DNA of 64,000 nucleotides from Nansenia antarctica (Eukaryota; Chordata; Actinopteri; Argentiniformes; Microstomatidae). Below the pieces are notes generated by a model. That model was not told where the DNA came from and made no database searches. It saw only the letters and a program-made list of their open reading frames with translations. This document shows positions 35,001 to 49,100 of the stretch, in pieces. The translations under genes and the position numbers were made by a program. Where the stretch lies: assembly GCA_963989245.1 (NCBI GenBank), contig OZ022339.1:18723662-18787661 (forward strand), written 5' to 3'. Each line of letters opens with the position of its first letter. The first letter of the stretch is position 1.

Positions 35001-38000
35001 GTCTCTCCCAGGCAGTGTCCCAAGAGGCCCAGTCTGTTTCAGGGGAACACGCGGATAAAGCAGCTTTGTCTGTTATTAGAGTCTAAACAAGCGATGTGCC
35101 AAAGAGAGACAGGGCGAACAATTCCAAACGTCTGTTTTGGTCTGAGCTGGTAAGCTACTTTAGAAATTAGCAGCACATCTCGTGCAAATGAAGGGTCATG
35201 TTTTCACCAGCATCATGTCAGATTTGTGTCTGTCTGTCAATCTCAACATATAACGCTCACCCCAGATAGACAAGCTGAGACCAAACAGATGTTTCTTGTT
35301 TGTCAAGCTAAAAGGCTAATTTTGACCCAGAATATGAATGGGGCTTCATGTCACAAAAGAGGAACCCTGGATTAATTGGTCTGAGCTATGCATAACCATG
35401 AGGCAGAATAATTTCCATTGTTTAGACTGCACTGTCTGTACTCCCCATTAAAACATACAACACTGTACAGGGCTTTACACACTGCAGTACCTAGGTCGAA
35501 AACGTTCATCTGAAAGTGATAAATATTTAAAGAAATCTTACATCTTCTTTTTTGGAGCGCGGACCAGCTACACATGTTTGGAGAATGAACATCACAGTTT
35601 AATTGATTTTGTTTAATTGATTGTTTAATTTTTTCCAACGTTTGCAGGAAAAGTGCTATACAAATAAAAGTTATTATTTTTATTATGTCTACCATCATCC
35701 GCTGTCAAACGCCACAGGTAATAATTTATTTCTAAATAAACAGGATTGTACATCTCGGAAATGTGAATCGCGCTCCGATGACATGGTGTATTTCTATGGG
35801 GAGGCTGTGGTGATGACATGGTGTATTTCTATGGGGAGGCTGTGCCTGATGCTTCCATTGGACTGGGACGCCGGTCGCTCATACAATCAATTGTTGCAGA
35901 GGAACAGGGTGACCCTGGGTGTCACCCTGTGACAAACGCGCAGATATGAGTGCTCCGGTGTCTTGCTTTGGTAGTCTAATGGAAGTGCCCAGGTAATAGT
36001 TTTGCTATTATTGTCTTCTACTGCTAAGCACCAAAACCCTCGGATCTTAAACTTGGCTGAAGCGCGCTGGAACGGTGGAACGGTGTATTTCTATGTTAAG
36101 CATAGGCACAGTGTAACGATGGTCAAACAGCCAAACTTCTTTCATTTAATTCGTTTATTTGACCTGCAGAGAAGACATATAGAACACAATTCTTCTCTGG
36201 TCTGCTTGTGAATCCATTGAGGTGGCGGCCATGTTCTACCACCACCGTCTATGTACATTTCACATCAGGACAATTTGTTCACAGAAAGAACACAAACTTC
36301 CCTCAAACATTACAAATAACAATTACAAACAACATGTGGAGCGACATACCTGCAGAGAAGACATATAGAACACAATTCTTCTCTGGTCTGCTTGTGAATC
36401 TGCATGTTCAAAACAACATACAATAAATGTTCTGTTTCACATCATCACAATACATCACATCATCACAATACATGTAAAAACAAACAGCACAGTACTACAC
36501 CAACACCTTCACCCTACATTACAAGATTCTTCATACAAACAACAAAACACGAGGAGCATTTTACATAGCGCACATACCCATTGAGGTGGCGGCCATGTTC
36601 TGACGCACCACCGCAAGTACGGCAACAAGAGAAGGACAAAGAACGTGCAGACCTGCAGTACACCCAAACTCCAAAGGGGGGCTCCAACAACAACCAGGGC
36701 TGCTCAAAGCACGGCGAAACTCATCTACATTCACCACAGCTAAACATACATTCCCAACTCTGTTACACCCACCTCCCCTGAATTTCGCCAACCTTGAGCA
36801 GCAACTATACATTTAAATACTACTTTTTACTTTTTACACTATTACATAGGGCCGCCAAAGGACAGGACAGCCAACTTGAAAAGTATCCTATAAGGATGAA
36901 GTGGAAAGAGAGGTAAACTACCTCTCCAACCAACTACTGGCGGTAGGATGCGTTCTACACCCCACAAGACCCTATTTTCACTGTGTATTACTAGCCTTCA
37001 AGAGGCCACAACCTCTTATGAAACAATCAGAATAACGAACAAACCTATATGTCATAGGATGTCAGTGTGCACAGTGTATACATGCACTGAACTGAGCTTC
37101 GGCTTATCTAACTGTGGGAAGCCTGGAACACTGACCTGCAAACAGCTCGAATGTTTGACTTAGTGTCTTGAATAATGTCTTGTCCTGACATAGTATATAT
37201 CAATCTGTCAACCGGTTTGATAAGGCGACCAAACTTGGACTTGACCTGTGTGACTGTACTAGGATGTTCACACTGTGTGACAGAAGCTAAAGTGTCAGTA
37301 CGCTGTGTGTCACTAGCATCATCTGTCTGATTTGTGTTACCAGAAACATCAGTACAATCATCAGCGCTAACCACAAATCTAGAATCAGAGTTAATGGACT
37401 GATCTACCATTTGCTCCTCAGCCATCTGCTCGGGAACCCTCTGAGGGGCAAACGAGACTGAAGACACTACAGTGTTAGTAGCCTCTGTCCGTGAGTGGTC
37501 AGGGAATGGTAACTGGGTGACCCACTCCAGGGTTCTTCCCTTGGGATCCTTGGGCTCTGGAACAGTCAAGGGAACATCCCTCTCCCGAACAGCTCTTCCC
37601 CCATACTCCATGTCTTCAACCTCCCCTCCCTCACTCCCAGGACAGGAATCCACTCTCTCCGACTCGAACGCGGTTCCTCTACTCACTTCCCCAGGCAAGG
37701 AATCCTGTTCCACTTCCGACACGGACATATCACTTGGCTCATTTGATGTATGAACAGCAGACAGGGATGAAACTGGGTCAGAGATCACACTCGTATCATA
37801 CACCGGCAGAAAGTTCACCAACAACAATAGATTACGGTGGACTACCTTCTCTCGTCCAGTGACAGTGTCTTGTATCCTATATGTGTGAGTCTCAGAGTTC
37901 CTATCCACCACAGTGTATACAGTAGACTCCCAACGATCAGCCACCTTTCTCTTTCCTCTCTCTCTCTTGTTCGCCAACAGCACACGGTCTCCGACGTCAA

Positions 38001-41000
38001 TGGTGGGCCCTTTTACTCGTCTGTTGTAGAGCTCTGTGTGACGGTGCTGTTCTTTTATGACATGTTCCTGGGCTATGACCATAGCTTCTCTCAGATCCTT
38101 CGTGAGAGACATCACATACTTGTCGTAGCTGACCACAGCTGGATCATTCAGGACTGTCCGGAAGAGTATATCGACAGGGAGACGAGGAGTACGCCCAAAC
38201 ATCAGATAGAAAGGTGCATAGCCAGTTGACTCATGCGCTGTGCTATTGTACATGAACGTCAGAGTTTGCAAACGCCTCGGCCAGTTGATTTTTGCCTCTG
38301 GTTCAAGCGCTCGGATCATGTTACCGAGAGTTCTATTGAAACGTTCCACACTACCGTTACCCATCGGGTGATACGGGGTTGTGTGCGACTTCCTGACACC
38401 GGAGACTCTGAGCAGCTCACTCACTAGTTGACTCTCGAAGCTAGCTCCCTGGTCGCTGTGGATACGTTCTGGGAACCCAAAGACGCAGAAGAACTTGTCC
38501 CATAGAACTCTCGCCACCTGTTTGGCTGACTGATCTTTGCAGGGGAATGCCTGGGCCATTCTTGTAAAATGGTCAGTAACAACTAACACATCAACTGACT
38601 TGTTCCTTGAGTCCTCCGCTGACCAGAAATCAATGCAAACCAGCTGAAGTGGCCTGGTTGATGTGATACTCTGCAAAGGCGCCCTCGCAGCAGGTTCAAC
38701 AGTCTTACTGACAATACACCGCTGGCAGTTACGGACGTAGTCTCTTACGTCTCTGTCGAGGTTGAGCCAGAAGAACCTCTGTCTGGCCAAGCCAAGACTC
38801 CTGAACTGACCTTGATGGCCAGCATGGTCATGAACACCTCTCAGAACTTCAACTTTCTTAGACTCAGGAACCACATACTGGCGGCGTTTTGACTTCACGA
38901 CTTGATCCCTCGAGACTCTGTAGAGTATCCCATTGCTCACAACAAGTTTCTCCCAGTGCTTCAGGTACCTCATGACTGTGACTGATTCCTTATCTCTCTC
39001 TCTCCTGGAGGGTCTCCGATGTCTCTCCACATAGTACAAGACTCGAGAGAGAGTTCTGTCTCTGAGCTGTTCATCCCGGAGTTCCTTCTCACTGTAAGCA
39101 GGAAGTGAGTCCTGACCACCTGGGACTAACTGAGGCAAATGGTGCAAGACTGCTACAGCACGCGTTCTTGCTCCGACCTCCCACAGATCGTCATATGACT
39201 GTAGAACAACAGACACTTCATCCATCTCCATAGACTGAGCGTGGACATGCAGAGGTGATGGGACACTTTGAGCGTAACTCTCTGCCTGGCGTGGAGTGTC
39301 ACCACTATCATTGGACGACCGGAAGGCGTCCTGTACAGAAGCACTCGACACATCCTGGACTTCGGAGAGGAGATTCTTGTAGGGCTCTTCAAGTAATCTG
39401 TGACTGACTCTCTGCTTGACGAAAGGCACACGACTCAAGGCATCAGCGACAACATTCTGTGGGCCTGGCACGTACTTGATGTCGAAGTTATAGCTCGCTA
39501 ACTTAGCCACCCATCGTTGCTCGCAGCAGTCCAGCTTGGGCTTCGTCATGATATGAGTCAATGGATTATTGTCCGTCCAAACAGTGAAATCATGCCCCTT
39601 CAACCAATGGCTAAACTTGTCACAGACACTCCACTTCAAGGCTAGGAATTCCAACCGATGGGCTGGGTAGTTTCTCTGAGACTGAGAGAGGGACTTGCTG
39701 GCGAATGCGATTGGCCTCGCTCGGTCTTCACCCTCTTGGATCTGCGACAGGACAGCACCGATGCCATCAAGGGACGCGTCCGTTGACAGCATGAAGGGAC
39801 GGCTGAAATCAGGGTGAGCCAGGACAGCCGTCTCAACCAGCGCCGTTTTCAGCTTCTGGAAAGCCTGCTCCGTTTCGGGGGTCCAGTCAGTAACCTTCAA
39901 CTTCCTGCTTTGTGACCTTTGTTTGGACTGTTTCACCTTCCCTTTTCTCTTCTGGCCCGTCAACAGAGAGAAGAGAGGCTTTGCAATAGCGGAGAAGCTA
40001 GGCACAAAGTGCTGGTAATAATTGATCATCCCCAAGAAAGATCTGATTCGTTTCTGTGAGGGGGTTACACCGTCCGCTTCCATCAGGTCAGCACTTGTCA
40101 TCTTTGCGATGCTCTCAACTTTGCTGGGATCAGTCAACACACCGTTGTCATTAATTATGTGGCCGAGGAATTTGACGGATTTCCGGAGAAAAAAACACTT
40201 CTTGGGGGCCAATTTCAGGTTATGACCACGCAGTCTACTGAACACCATCTCCAAGCGTTCCAGAGCTGTCCTCTCATCAGGGGCGTACACCAATAAATCA
40301 TCCAGATAAACCAGTAAGCTCAGATAGTTCTGGTCTCCGAAAATGCTAGTCATCATACGCATGAAGCTCCCAGGACTATTACAGAGGCCCTGCGGGAGGC
40401 GATTATACTCATACAAGCCCATAGGTGTTGTAAAGGCAGAGTACTTTCTGTCATCCTCGTGTAGTGGCATGTTATAAAACCCTGAGGTTAGATCCATAGT
40501 ACTAAACAAGGAGTTACCTCCAAGTGCAGCTAAGCAGTCGGCCTGGTGAGGGAGAGGGTGAGCATCCTTCAGGGTCCTCTTGTTCAGCCAGCGAAAGTCT
40601 GTACAGATACGGAGATCTCCGTTCTTTTTCCATACAAGAACCAACGGAGATGCATATTCACTGGTTGACTTCCTGATTATATCTTTCTCCTCCATCTCAC
40701 TCAGTACTTGGCGCAACTTCTGATACTGACTGGGGGGCACTCGTCTGAATGGGAGCCGGAATGGCCTGTGATCTGAGAGGTGAATGCGATGTATGAAGCC
40801 CTTTGCCTCTCCACAATCCAGGTGATGGCGTGAGAAGATGTCCTTGTAGCGCACAACCAGGTCAGCCATCTTGCTTCTACACTGTTCAGACACGTCACAG
40901 GAGTGTATGTCGAGCCCACTCAATCCCATGTACTTCAGTTCCTCATCAACAGTGCGGGCCGCATTTTCACTGGACGGGGTTACTTGACAGCAACTGAGTA

Positions 41001-44000
41001 GTGGGACCTCAGCAGGTCCGGTCTCATCCATGTCCTCGAGCGCAATGCAGGAGAAGACGTCGGCCAATTTAGCATTGCGTCTTACCAAGACGGGCCTGTC
41101 GGACGAGTTGATCAGCTTCAATGGAACCCATCCGTCTCCCCACAAAGGAGTAACAACTCTGGCCACCAGAACCCCTCTTGGAGCTGAGCGACACGATGTG
41201 GGCTCTGTCATCACAGCGCTACCAGGAGACACAATAGTGGACTTGGGTAGCTTGCCCCACATCAGGTACTCCCGACCAGGCTCAAGACACACGGCTGAGT
41301 TGCACCTGACTGTGCCTATCTTGTCAGGTATGACGTCACCTCGCCAACGGTTCAGACCAGCGAGCATCGAGAGAAACTGTTCAGATTCTGGATCGCCAGC
41401 AGGACAGGGCGTAGACACAGCCTTCCAGTAGCCATCACATTGCTTATACTGCCGGAGGATATATTTAATAACATTGGTGCCTAGTATCAACTCATCATGC
41501 TGGCCTTCAACTACCAGAGTGGGAACCATAATCCTACAGCCATACACCTCCATTTCCACGTTGAAAGCTGACTCAGGCTTGACACGGCGACCACCACAGC
41601 CAACAAGCACCACATTTGAACTGAACTGGTTATGCTCTGTAGCAACTCCAACCTCTCTAAGCTTTCCCTCTGCCGTCTTACTCATTGTACAAGCCATAGA
41701 CCCACTGTCTAGCATAGCATTTAGAGTCACTGTATTACCAACTGTCACAGGTGTGTAGAAAAGGCTGTCACTACCACTAATTGTATGCGTATTCTGATAA
41801 ACAATATCTTCAGAGTTATCACTTGAGCTTTTGAGAGCTATATACACTGTCTCAGCACTAGATTCGTCCTCACAATGGGAGTTTACTTGGCGACCTATAC
41901 TTTCTCCCTCTGAATACAGGCCACCTAGTTTCCCTGAGGCTGAGGTGCTCGGGACGACCTGGTGGGACACTCAACTTTTGTGTGACCTGGGGCTAAACAG
42001 ACAAAGCACAGCCTCTCTGACATGCAGTGTGAGATGGTAGTGTGTCTACTGTCATCACAGACTCGGCAGGCCTTCTCACGGGCGCCACCCTGGTATCTTC
42101 CGCCACGAGGAGCACTGTCACGCTGCTGCACTTTCCCCATCATCTGCTCCAGCCTCTCCATAATGCGAGCAAGAATCCTGTCTTCAGATTGCTGAGTGTT
42201 CTGGGCCACAGCAGTCGCGGAGGAGTGGTACGGAAGCTGGCCTAAAGCATGGCCCTGGGAAGGAATGAGGGTAGAAGGCGGACACTGTGTGTGGTACACT
42301 GGACTATGGGCAGGAGCAGGGGGGTACTGGGTGGAACACTGCTCAGACACAGACTGAATCGAAGGCTCTGGATGAGACTGCACAGTGTGGAGGGCGGTGG
42401 CATGGCTCTTCAATGGCACAGAACTACCGGTCCTGCCAGAGGCTCTCAGCTCTCTCTGATAATTATCAATCTTCAACTGTATGTCTCGTGAGCTCCACTC
42501 CTCAATAGCCTTGCATTCCAGAATACGGGATAGTCCAGAGTCCGGGCAATGCCTGACAAACATCCGTGCTACCTCTTCACCCACGTTCTCCATCCTCCTA
42601 CCTTGTCTGCGAAGGCCCTCACCAGCTACATCAGCTGCTTTGTTGATCCTCAACCAGTAGTCTACAGGGTTCTCATTGGGTCTGGGTAGAGTGGCATAGA
42701 AATCTGACAACGGGAGGCATGATGACACATCACTGAAGTACTTGAGAAGGATATCATAGATGAGATCAGGGTTCTGCTTCACATCAAGTGTCTGATCGCT
42801 TCGCAAACCAACCCTCACAACATCCTTTGCCTTACCCATCAGCCTTGCCAGTATCTCCTCAGCCTGTTCATGCATTGGACATTTCTGCTTTCTCAGATAA
42901 GCTTTAGACATGTCAATCCAGTCCTGGACTGAACACTTATCAGAACTATCACCTCGGAACATTGGTGGTTCCCTGTCTGATGTTACATTCACAGTAACGC
43001 ACGGAACCTCCTGTCTAACAACATTAGGATCAGTTACAGGATCTGGAGGCGATGTGCAGTTGAGGTGTGCACTGCTCATACTACTTGAGTGAACTACACC
43101 AGCTGAAATTAACTTGGTTACAATGGACTCGCCAATCTGAGCACCTAGCTGACCCATCATGTCTGAAAGGTGATGAAGAGCTTCAGTGTCATTAACACTG
43201 GGTGTGGATGTGGGAGGAGCCTCCCCTGTAAACTGTCCGACAGCAGCACAACCTGGGTCCTGACCTGACCCTGTGCCTCTACCACTGTCAGTAAACAACT
43301 GGGAACACCCCACCTCCCTACTATTGACAGCACTGTCAATGTCTATGACAGCACTGTCTGCTCTGCTCTGACATGCCCCCCATGCACCCCTCCCCATAGG
43401 CAACACTGGACTGGCAAAAATCTCATCATTAAAACCTGGCCTCTGAGCCATAGTGGTACAGACTTGCGTTGTGTAATATTACTGAATGAAAAAAATAATA
43501 ATAATAATAATGTTTAAAAAAATATATAAAGTTACAGCAGGACATAAAAACCAAAACAATCAAAGCACTTTTTAAACTGATATAATCACAGACCTCAGAC
43601 TGAATGACCATTTACTATAATACTCTGACCACACTTGATCTATCACACTAAGACCTGGCATCCACGCAGCATCCACGGAGATCGGCGTTCAGCTGATCTT
43701 GAGATCGACGTGTCACGGCACCAGTGTAACGATGGTCAAACAGCCAAACTTCTTTCATTTAATTCGTTTATTTGACCTGCAGAGAAGACATATAGAACAC
43801 AATTCTTCTCTGGTCTGCTTGTGAATCCATTGAGGTGGCGGCCATGTTCTACCACCACCGTCTATGTACATTTCACATCAGGACAATTTGTTCACAGAAA
43901 GAACACAAACTTCCCTCAAACATTACAAATAACAATTACAAACAACATGTGGAGCGACATACCTGCAGAGAAGACATATAGAACACAATTCTTCTCTGGT

Positions 44001-46058
44001 CTGCTTGTGAATCTGCATGTTCAAAACAACATACAATAAATGTTCTGTTTCACATCATCACAATACATCACATCATCACAATACATGTAAAAACAAACAG
44101 CACAGTACTACACCAACACCTTCACCCTACATTACAAGATTCTTCATACAAACAACAAAACACGAGGAGCATTTTACATAGCGCACATACCCATTGAGGT
44201 GGCGGCCATGTTCTGACGCACCACCGCAAGTACGGCAACAAGAGAAGGACAAAGAACGTGCAGACCTGCAGTACACCCAAACTCCAAAGGGGGGCTCCAA
44301 CAACAACCAGGGCTGCTCAAAGCACGGCGAAACTCATCTACATTCACCACAGCTAAACATACATTCCCAACTCTGTTACTCTGCACATCGGCATAATAGC
44401 GACTTTTTTGTTCTGCTCTTTACAAAAAAAAGTTCTATAATGCATTGAAATGACATTAAACTAAGATAATAAGATGGTTATCATAATTTTTCTAATCTTT
44501 ATTAATAAGTAATTACAGAGAAAGTAAATTACATTTGTGGCTGTCTTCCGCATTGAATAGAGCGAAATACCATTTCTGTAGATGACTCGCAATGCATCCG
44601 GGGACAAAGCCATATGGCTCCGAAGCTAGTCTGGTCCTGAAATTTCTCCAAACGAAGCCGTTGATAGCCCTCCCCCTTCCCCCTAGCCCTCGATGAAATA
44701 TGAATTGGGACACTCCTACCCTAAACGTGAACGCGCAAAACGAAGCCATAGGGGTGAAAACAAAGCCGTAGGGGTGAATTGGGATTGGGCCTTAAGGCCC
44801 AATCCCAATTCACCCCTAGCCCTTCGTTTTCACCCCTATGGCTCGATTTGCGCGTTCACGTTTAGGGCGAGGGCTGTCTCAATTCATATTTCATCGAGGG
44901 CTAGGGGTAAGGGGGAGGGCTAACTATTACTTCGTTTCGAGGGATTTCAGGACCAGACTAGCTTCGAAGGGCTAGAGGTACGCTACCCCTTGATACCAGG
45001 ATGCATTGCGAATCATCTACAAATATAAAATCCTCAATTTTGGCCGCCATTGGCGACAATTTGTAATTTGGCTCTACAAGTGTTAATATGTCATTTTATG
45101 ACGTTTTTATATGTTTTCAGGCGAGAAAGTAACCATATATATTCACAAAATGTGTCCAGTTTATCAAAATAACCCGTTTATCCTAGATACTACGGAGGAT
45201 GTTATCATAGTGTTGTTAGCATAGTGTTCGCGAATGCTATGCTATGTTCTGTTGTGCTATCATGTACTAGTTTTCACTGAATAAATCGCGATTTCTTTCA
45301 AAGAAGGTAGCAGGTGTTTATGTCCATGTCAAGGAGAAGGTACGTTATGACAGTAGTGTGTTTAGGACATAAGTTAAGGATATCAGTGTTGTACTTTAGC
45401 CTGTGGAGACGCGATAGCATTAGCTCCACACGGATTTAACATTAACAGTAGTCATAGACACTTGTAGTAGTAGTTGTTGTATAACAAGGTGAATAGTGAG
45501 TTAACATGTTTATTAGTTGTATCCCTTCCTTGTTGTTGAACATGTCTGTGACTGAGATAGACTAGATACTACGGAGGATGTTATCATAGTGTTTGTAATG
45601 CTAACGGCCGCCATCTTTGCTATCTCCTCCGGTCACAGGAGAGAGAATTCGCCGGCAACACAACGCGTCACCCGTACCGCGTCTAAACCACTGTTGATGA
45701 CGTAGGCGCCGTGAAGGGCTGTCCCAATTCATAGGGCTTAGATTTCAAGGGGTAGGGCTTGTGACGTATTCGAAGGCCTTGCCTTCAAATCGAGTGACAC
45801 TCGAAAACGAGCCATAGGGGTAGAAAAGGGAATTGGGATTGGCCCTAAGCCTACAGGACAAACCTGATGAGTGAGTGCAGCGTAGAGCAGGTAGCCAGCC
45901 TGAGTGTGGACGATGCCCTTGGGCTTGCCTGTGCTGCCAGACGTGTAGAGCATGAAGAGCATCTCCTCACTACCCATAGGCTCTGGAGCACACTCTGGAG
46001 CCTCCCTGGCCATGGCCTGAGACAGGTGAGAGAGGGAGGTAGGGGGGAGGGAGGGAGA

Positions 46059-46146
<88 letters not shown>

Positions 46147-49100
46147 CAAGAATAGTTGGAGACTAATATAAAGACACAGGTGATTCTGTATGGATCTTGG
46201 GCATCTTGATATTTTAGAATACAGTAAAAAAAAATGTACAACATGTAACAGTGTAAGTTAGATCGGATGAACTCTAGATTGATTTAATTTCACCATCCCA
46301 CGACCTCACTTTTGCTTTGTGTTTCTTTTTTCTTTTCATACTATTGTGTTATGTTTGTAAGGAAGCTCTATCTGTTTGAGAGTTTCTTATACATAAAGTG
46401 AAAATGTTCATAAATAAAAAGTTACAGAAAAGAATACAGTACATGCTCTGTAATACCCTATATGTAATACTTTATATGTAATACTTTATATGTAATACCC
46501 TATATTTAATAACCTATATGAGGTAGGATAGCATGTTAAAGGTGTGCTAGGTCATCATGCTTCCAGTACGTTTATATATAAACTCCTCCAAAAAAGTTTG
46601 GAAACGTTATTTCAGTCGATTCTTCCTCCCCTTTAATAATACCAATTGGTATTGTATTTTATATCGTTGAAAAACCTGATTAGTCACCTTTACAATGAGG
46701 TACAACTTGTAAGGATCATACATTCATGGAATGAGTAACACAGCTAAACGTGTGGGTAGCGGCCCAAAAGAATTTGCCAATATCCCCTGCAATATTCTTC
46801 TGTTGATATTCACTCTCGTTTTGAGATTCAAGTGCTGGCAGGTGTATGTCAGTCACAGGTGTGTGACTGGCACCTGAATGGCACCTAATTGACAGGAATG
46901 ATATTCTGGGGCCAGTGGCGATCCCATATCTCCAGAATCTGGGACCTAACTCCATCCTCCATGATGACAACGCTCACCCCCACAGAGCCAGGATCATCAC
47001 AGAGCACCTCCAGTATTTGGGAGTGGAGAGGGTGGAATGGCCTGCCGTGAGTCCAGACCTCAACCCAATTGAACACTTGTGGGATCAGCTTGGGCGTGCT
47101 GTACGTGCCAGAGTGACGTAAACGCAACCATGTTGGCTGACTTGCGGCAAATCCTAGTTGAGGAATGGGATGCTGTTCCACAGCAGTGTGTGACCAGGCT
47201 GGTGACCATCATGAGGAGGAGGTGCCAAGCTGTTGTGACTGCGTATGGATCTTCCACACACTACTGAGGTCCCTGACAATGTAAAATTAATAAAGTGTAA
47301 AAATGGCCAATATGTGTTGTTTTTTCCTTATTACTGTGGGAGAGTGCAATCATCCAATCCACCAAACAACTCAAAACGAGAGTGAATACCAACAGAAGAA
47401 TATAGGGGATTTTGGCAAATATTTTTGGGCCGCTACCCACACGTTTAGCTGTGTTGCTCATTCCACGAATGCATCCTTACAAGTTATACCTCGTTGTAAC
47501 GGTGACTAATCAGGCTTTCCAACGATATAAAATACAATACCAATTGGTATTATTAAAGGGGAGGAATAATGAAAAAAAAAAAAACGTTTCCGAACTTTTT
47601 TTGAGGGGTTTATATACTCGCGTCCTTCTCAAAAGCATCGGAGGAGAACATCTAAGAGGAGGAACCTATATCTTCATAGAGAAGCGAGTGGAGGACAGAG
47701 GAGAGGACGGAATTGATCAAGCTCCTAACCGATCGAGAAAGGTGCCGATCCCTTCTAGGATCGTCACTGCCCTCGGAGGCGCTCAGCGGACCTCAGGATT
47801 ACCTCCTCCAGTGGGACGTCCAGTTGGCCCATGGGAGTCGGGTTGTCGGTCCTATGGGCCACAAACACATGTTGGACGGAGGGGCAACTCTTCACTGCAA
47901 TGTCCACCGTAGGCTTTAGGTCTATCAGCCGGCCTCCCCGCACTCCTTGGTTACACGTGACCACAGCTTTACACTGAGCTGAAGGGAGACGGGAACACAA
48001 CAACAATCTGAGAGATCTGAGAATATGACATAATATTGTTGGGCGTCCAGAAAAAGGAACCCTTCTGAACCTGGAAAGCATAACTAACTATTTCAGAGAC
48101 CGGATGTGGGTTTTTCTCATTTGTTCCATGGTGCAGTCTGAAACCATCTGTTATTTTGGTCGATGGGCAATGGATCTATGACAAGGTAGGTGTATGTTTA
48201 GACAAAACCAAAAGACTGACTCATGACCTAGAGGAGAGTCGACAACGGCGGGCCTTCTACAGTGGCGCTGCCAAATCCTGGCAGGGCCATCAACGGCCTA
48301 ATCGTTCGAACGCTCTTGCTAATCGTTTGCTAATCGTTCGAACGTTCGACGTGCGTTCCAGACTAGGGCCCAAATCTGACCGCCTGTGACGTCATTCTAC
48401 TGCGCTGTGTTTACTACCGCAGCAGATTAATGTGTGTATCTTAATTATATTCTGTGGTGGAAGGATATAAGCACACCCAGGACACGGTCTCTTCGCCCGC
48501 TCCCCTCAGTCTCTAAAAACTGTGAAGGCCCGACACGCACACAGCTTTTTCCCCACAGCCATCCGGCTCCTAAATGCTGCTGCCCCCCCCCGCCCTAAAT
48601 GCTGCTGCCCCCGCCCCCCCCACCTGACCTGACCCCAATCTATCTACCCTCCCTCCACCCCCACCCAGAGAGCTTTGGACTGTCTGGACATGAACACTTG
48701 AACACTTGATCTTTGCACTTAGGGTTAGTTTATGACTCTTGATGTTTATGTTTATAGTTTATGACATCACTCTATGATGTTGGTTTGCACTGTCTTGTCC
48801 TGTCTTGCACCTGTCCTGCTGTAAACCGTGCTCCACTGTCCCAAACTAAATTCCTAACATGTTTACATGTCATGGCAATAAAGTCTTCTGATTCTGATTC
48901 TGATTCTGATTCTATGTATTCTGAAACGGTTAATGATTGTAAATAAATGAATTTAATGTTACAACTGCGTATTTATTTTTTATATTATGTGGTGGCTGTT
49001 GTAGAAAAGCAATTTACCATTCGAGGGCGGGGGTTGTGGAGACATTTACCACTGCACAGGCTTCGCCTCGTGCCACAACCCTGTACCAGTGTGGTAAATG

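Larger units (their letters stand above)
36112..44380 (-). mobile_element. Ty3/gypsy LTR retrotransposon 2, apparently intact
   Basis: An 8.3-kb element with 656-bp LTRs (36112-36767 and 43725-44380) that read identically except for the last base. The minus-strand primer-binding site at 43723-43709 starts TGGTGCCGTGAC, matching the 3' end of tRNA-His as recalled. A polypurine tract (minus AGGGGAGGTGGG) lies at 36768-36779. Open gag and pol frames overlap with a -1 shift. No convincing 4-5 bp target duplication is visible (CACAG left, CTGCA right). It sits in acss1 intron 5 in the gene's orientation. Its primer type, LTRs and gag differ from gypsy 1, so it is a separate lineage. Confidence 0.95.

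Noticed and set aside
36208..36426. Identical 72-codon frames at 36208 and 43821 as a duplicated gene
   Set aside because: They are the same stretch of the two LTRs, antisense to the element.
37472..38229. Plus-strand frames inside gypsy 2
   Set aside because: Shadow of the minus-strand pol; no domains.
45738..46244. Minus-strand 168-codon frame as a separate gene
   Set aside because: It is acss1 exon 5 extended through the (CT)n intron tract.
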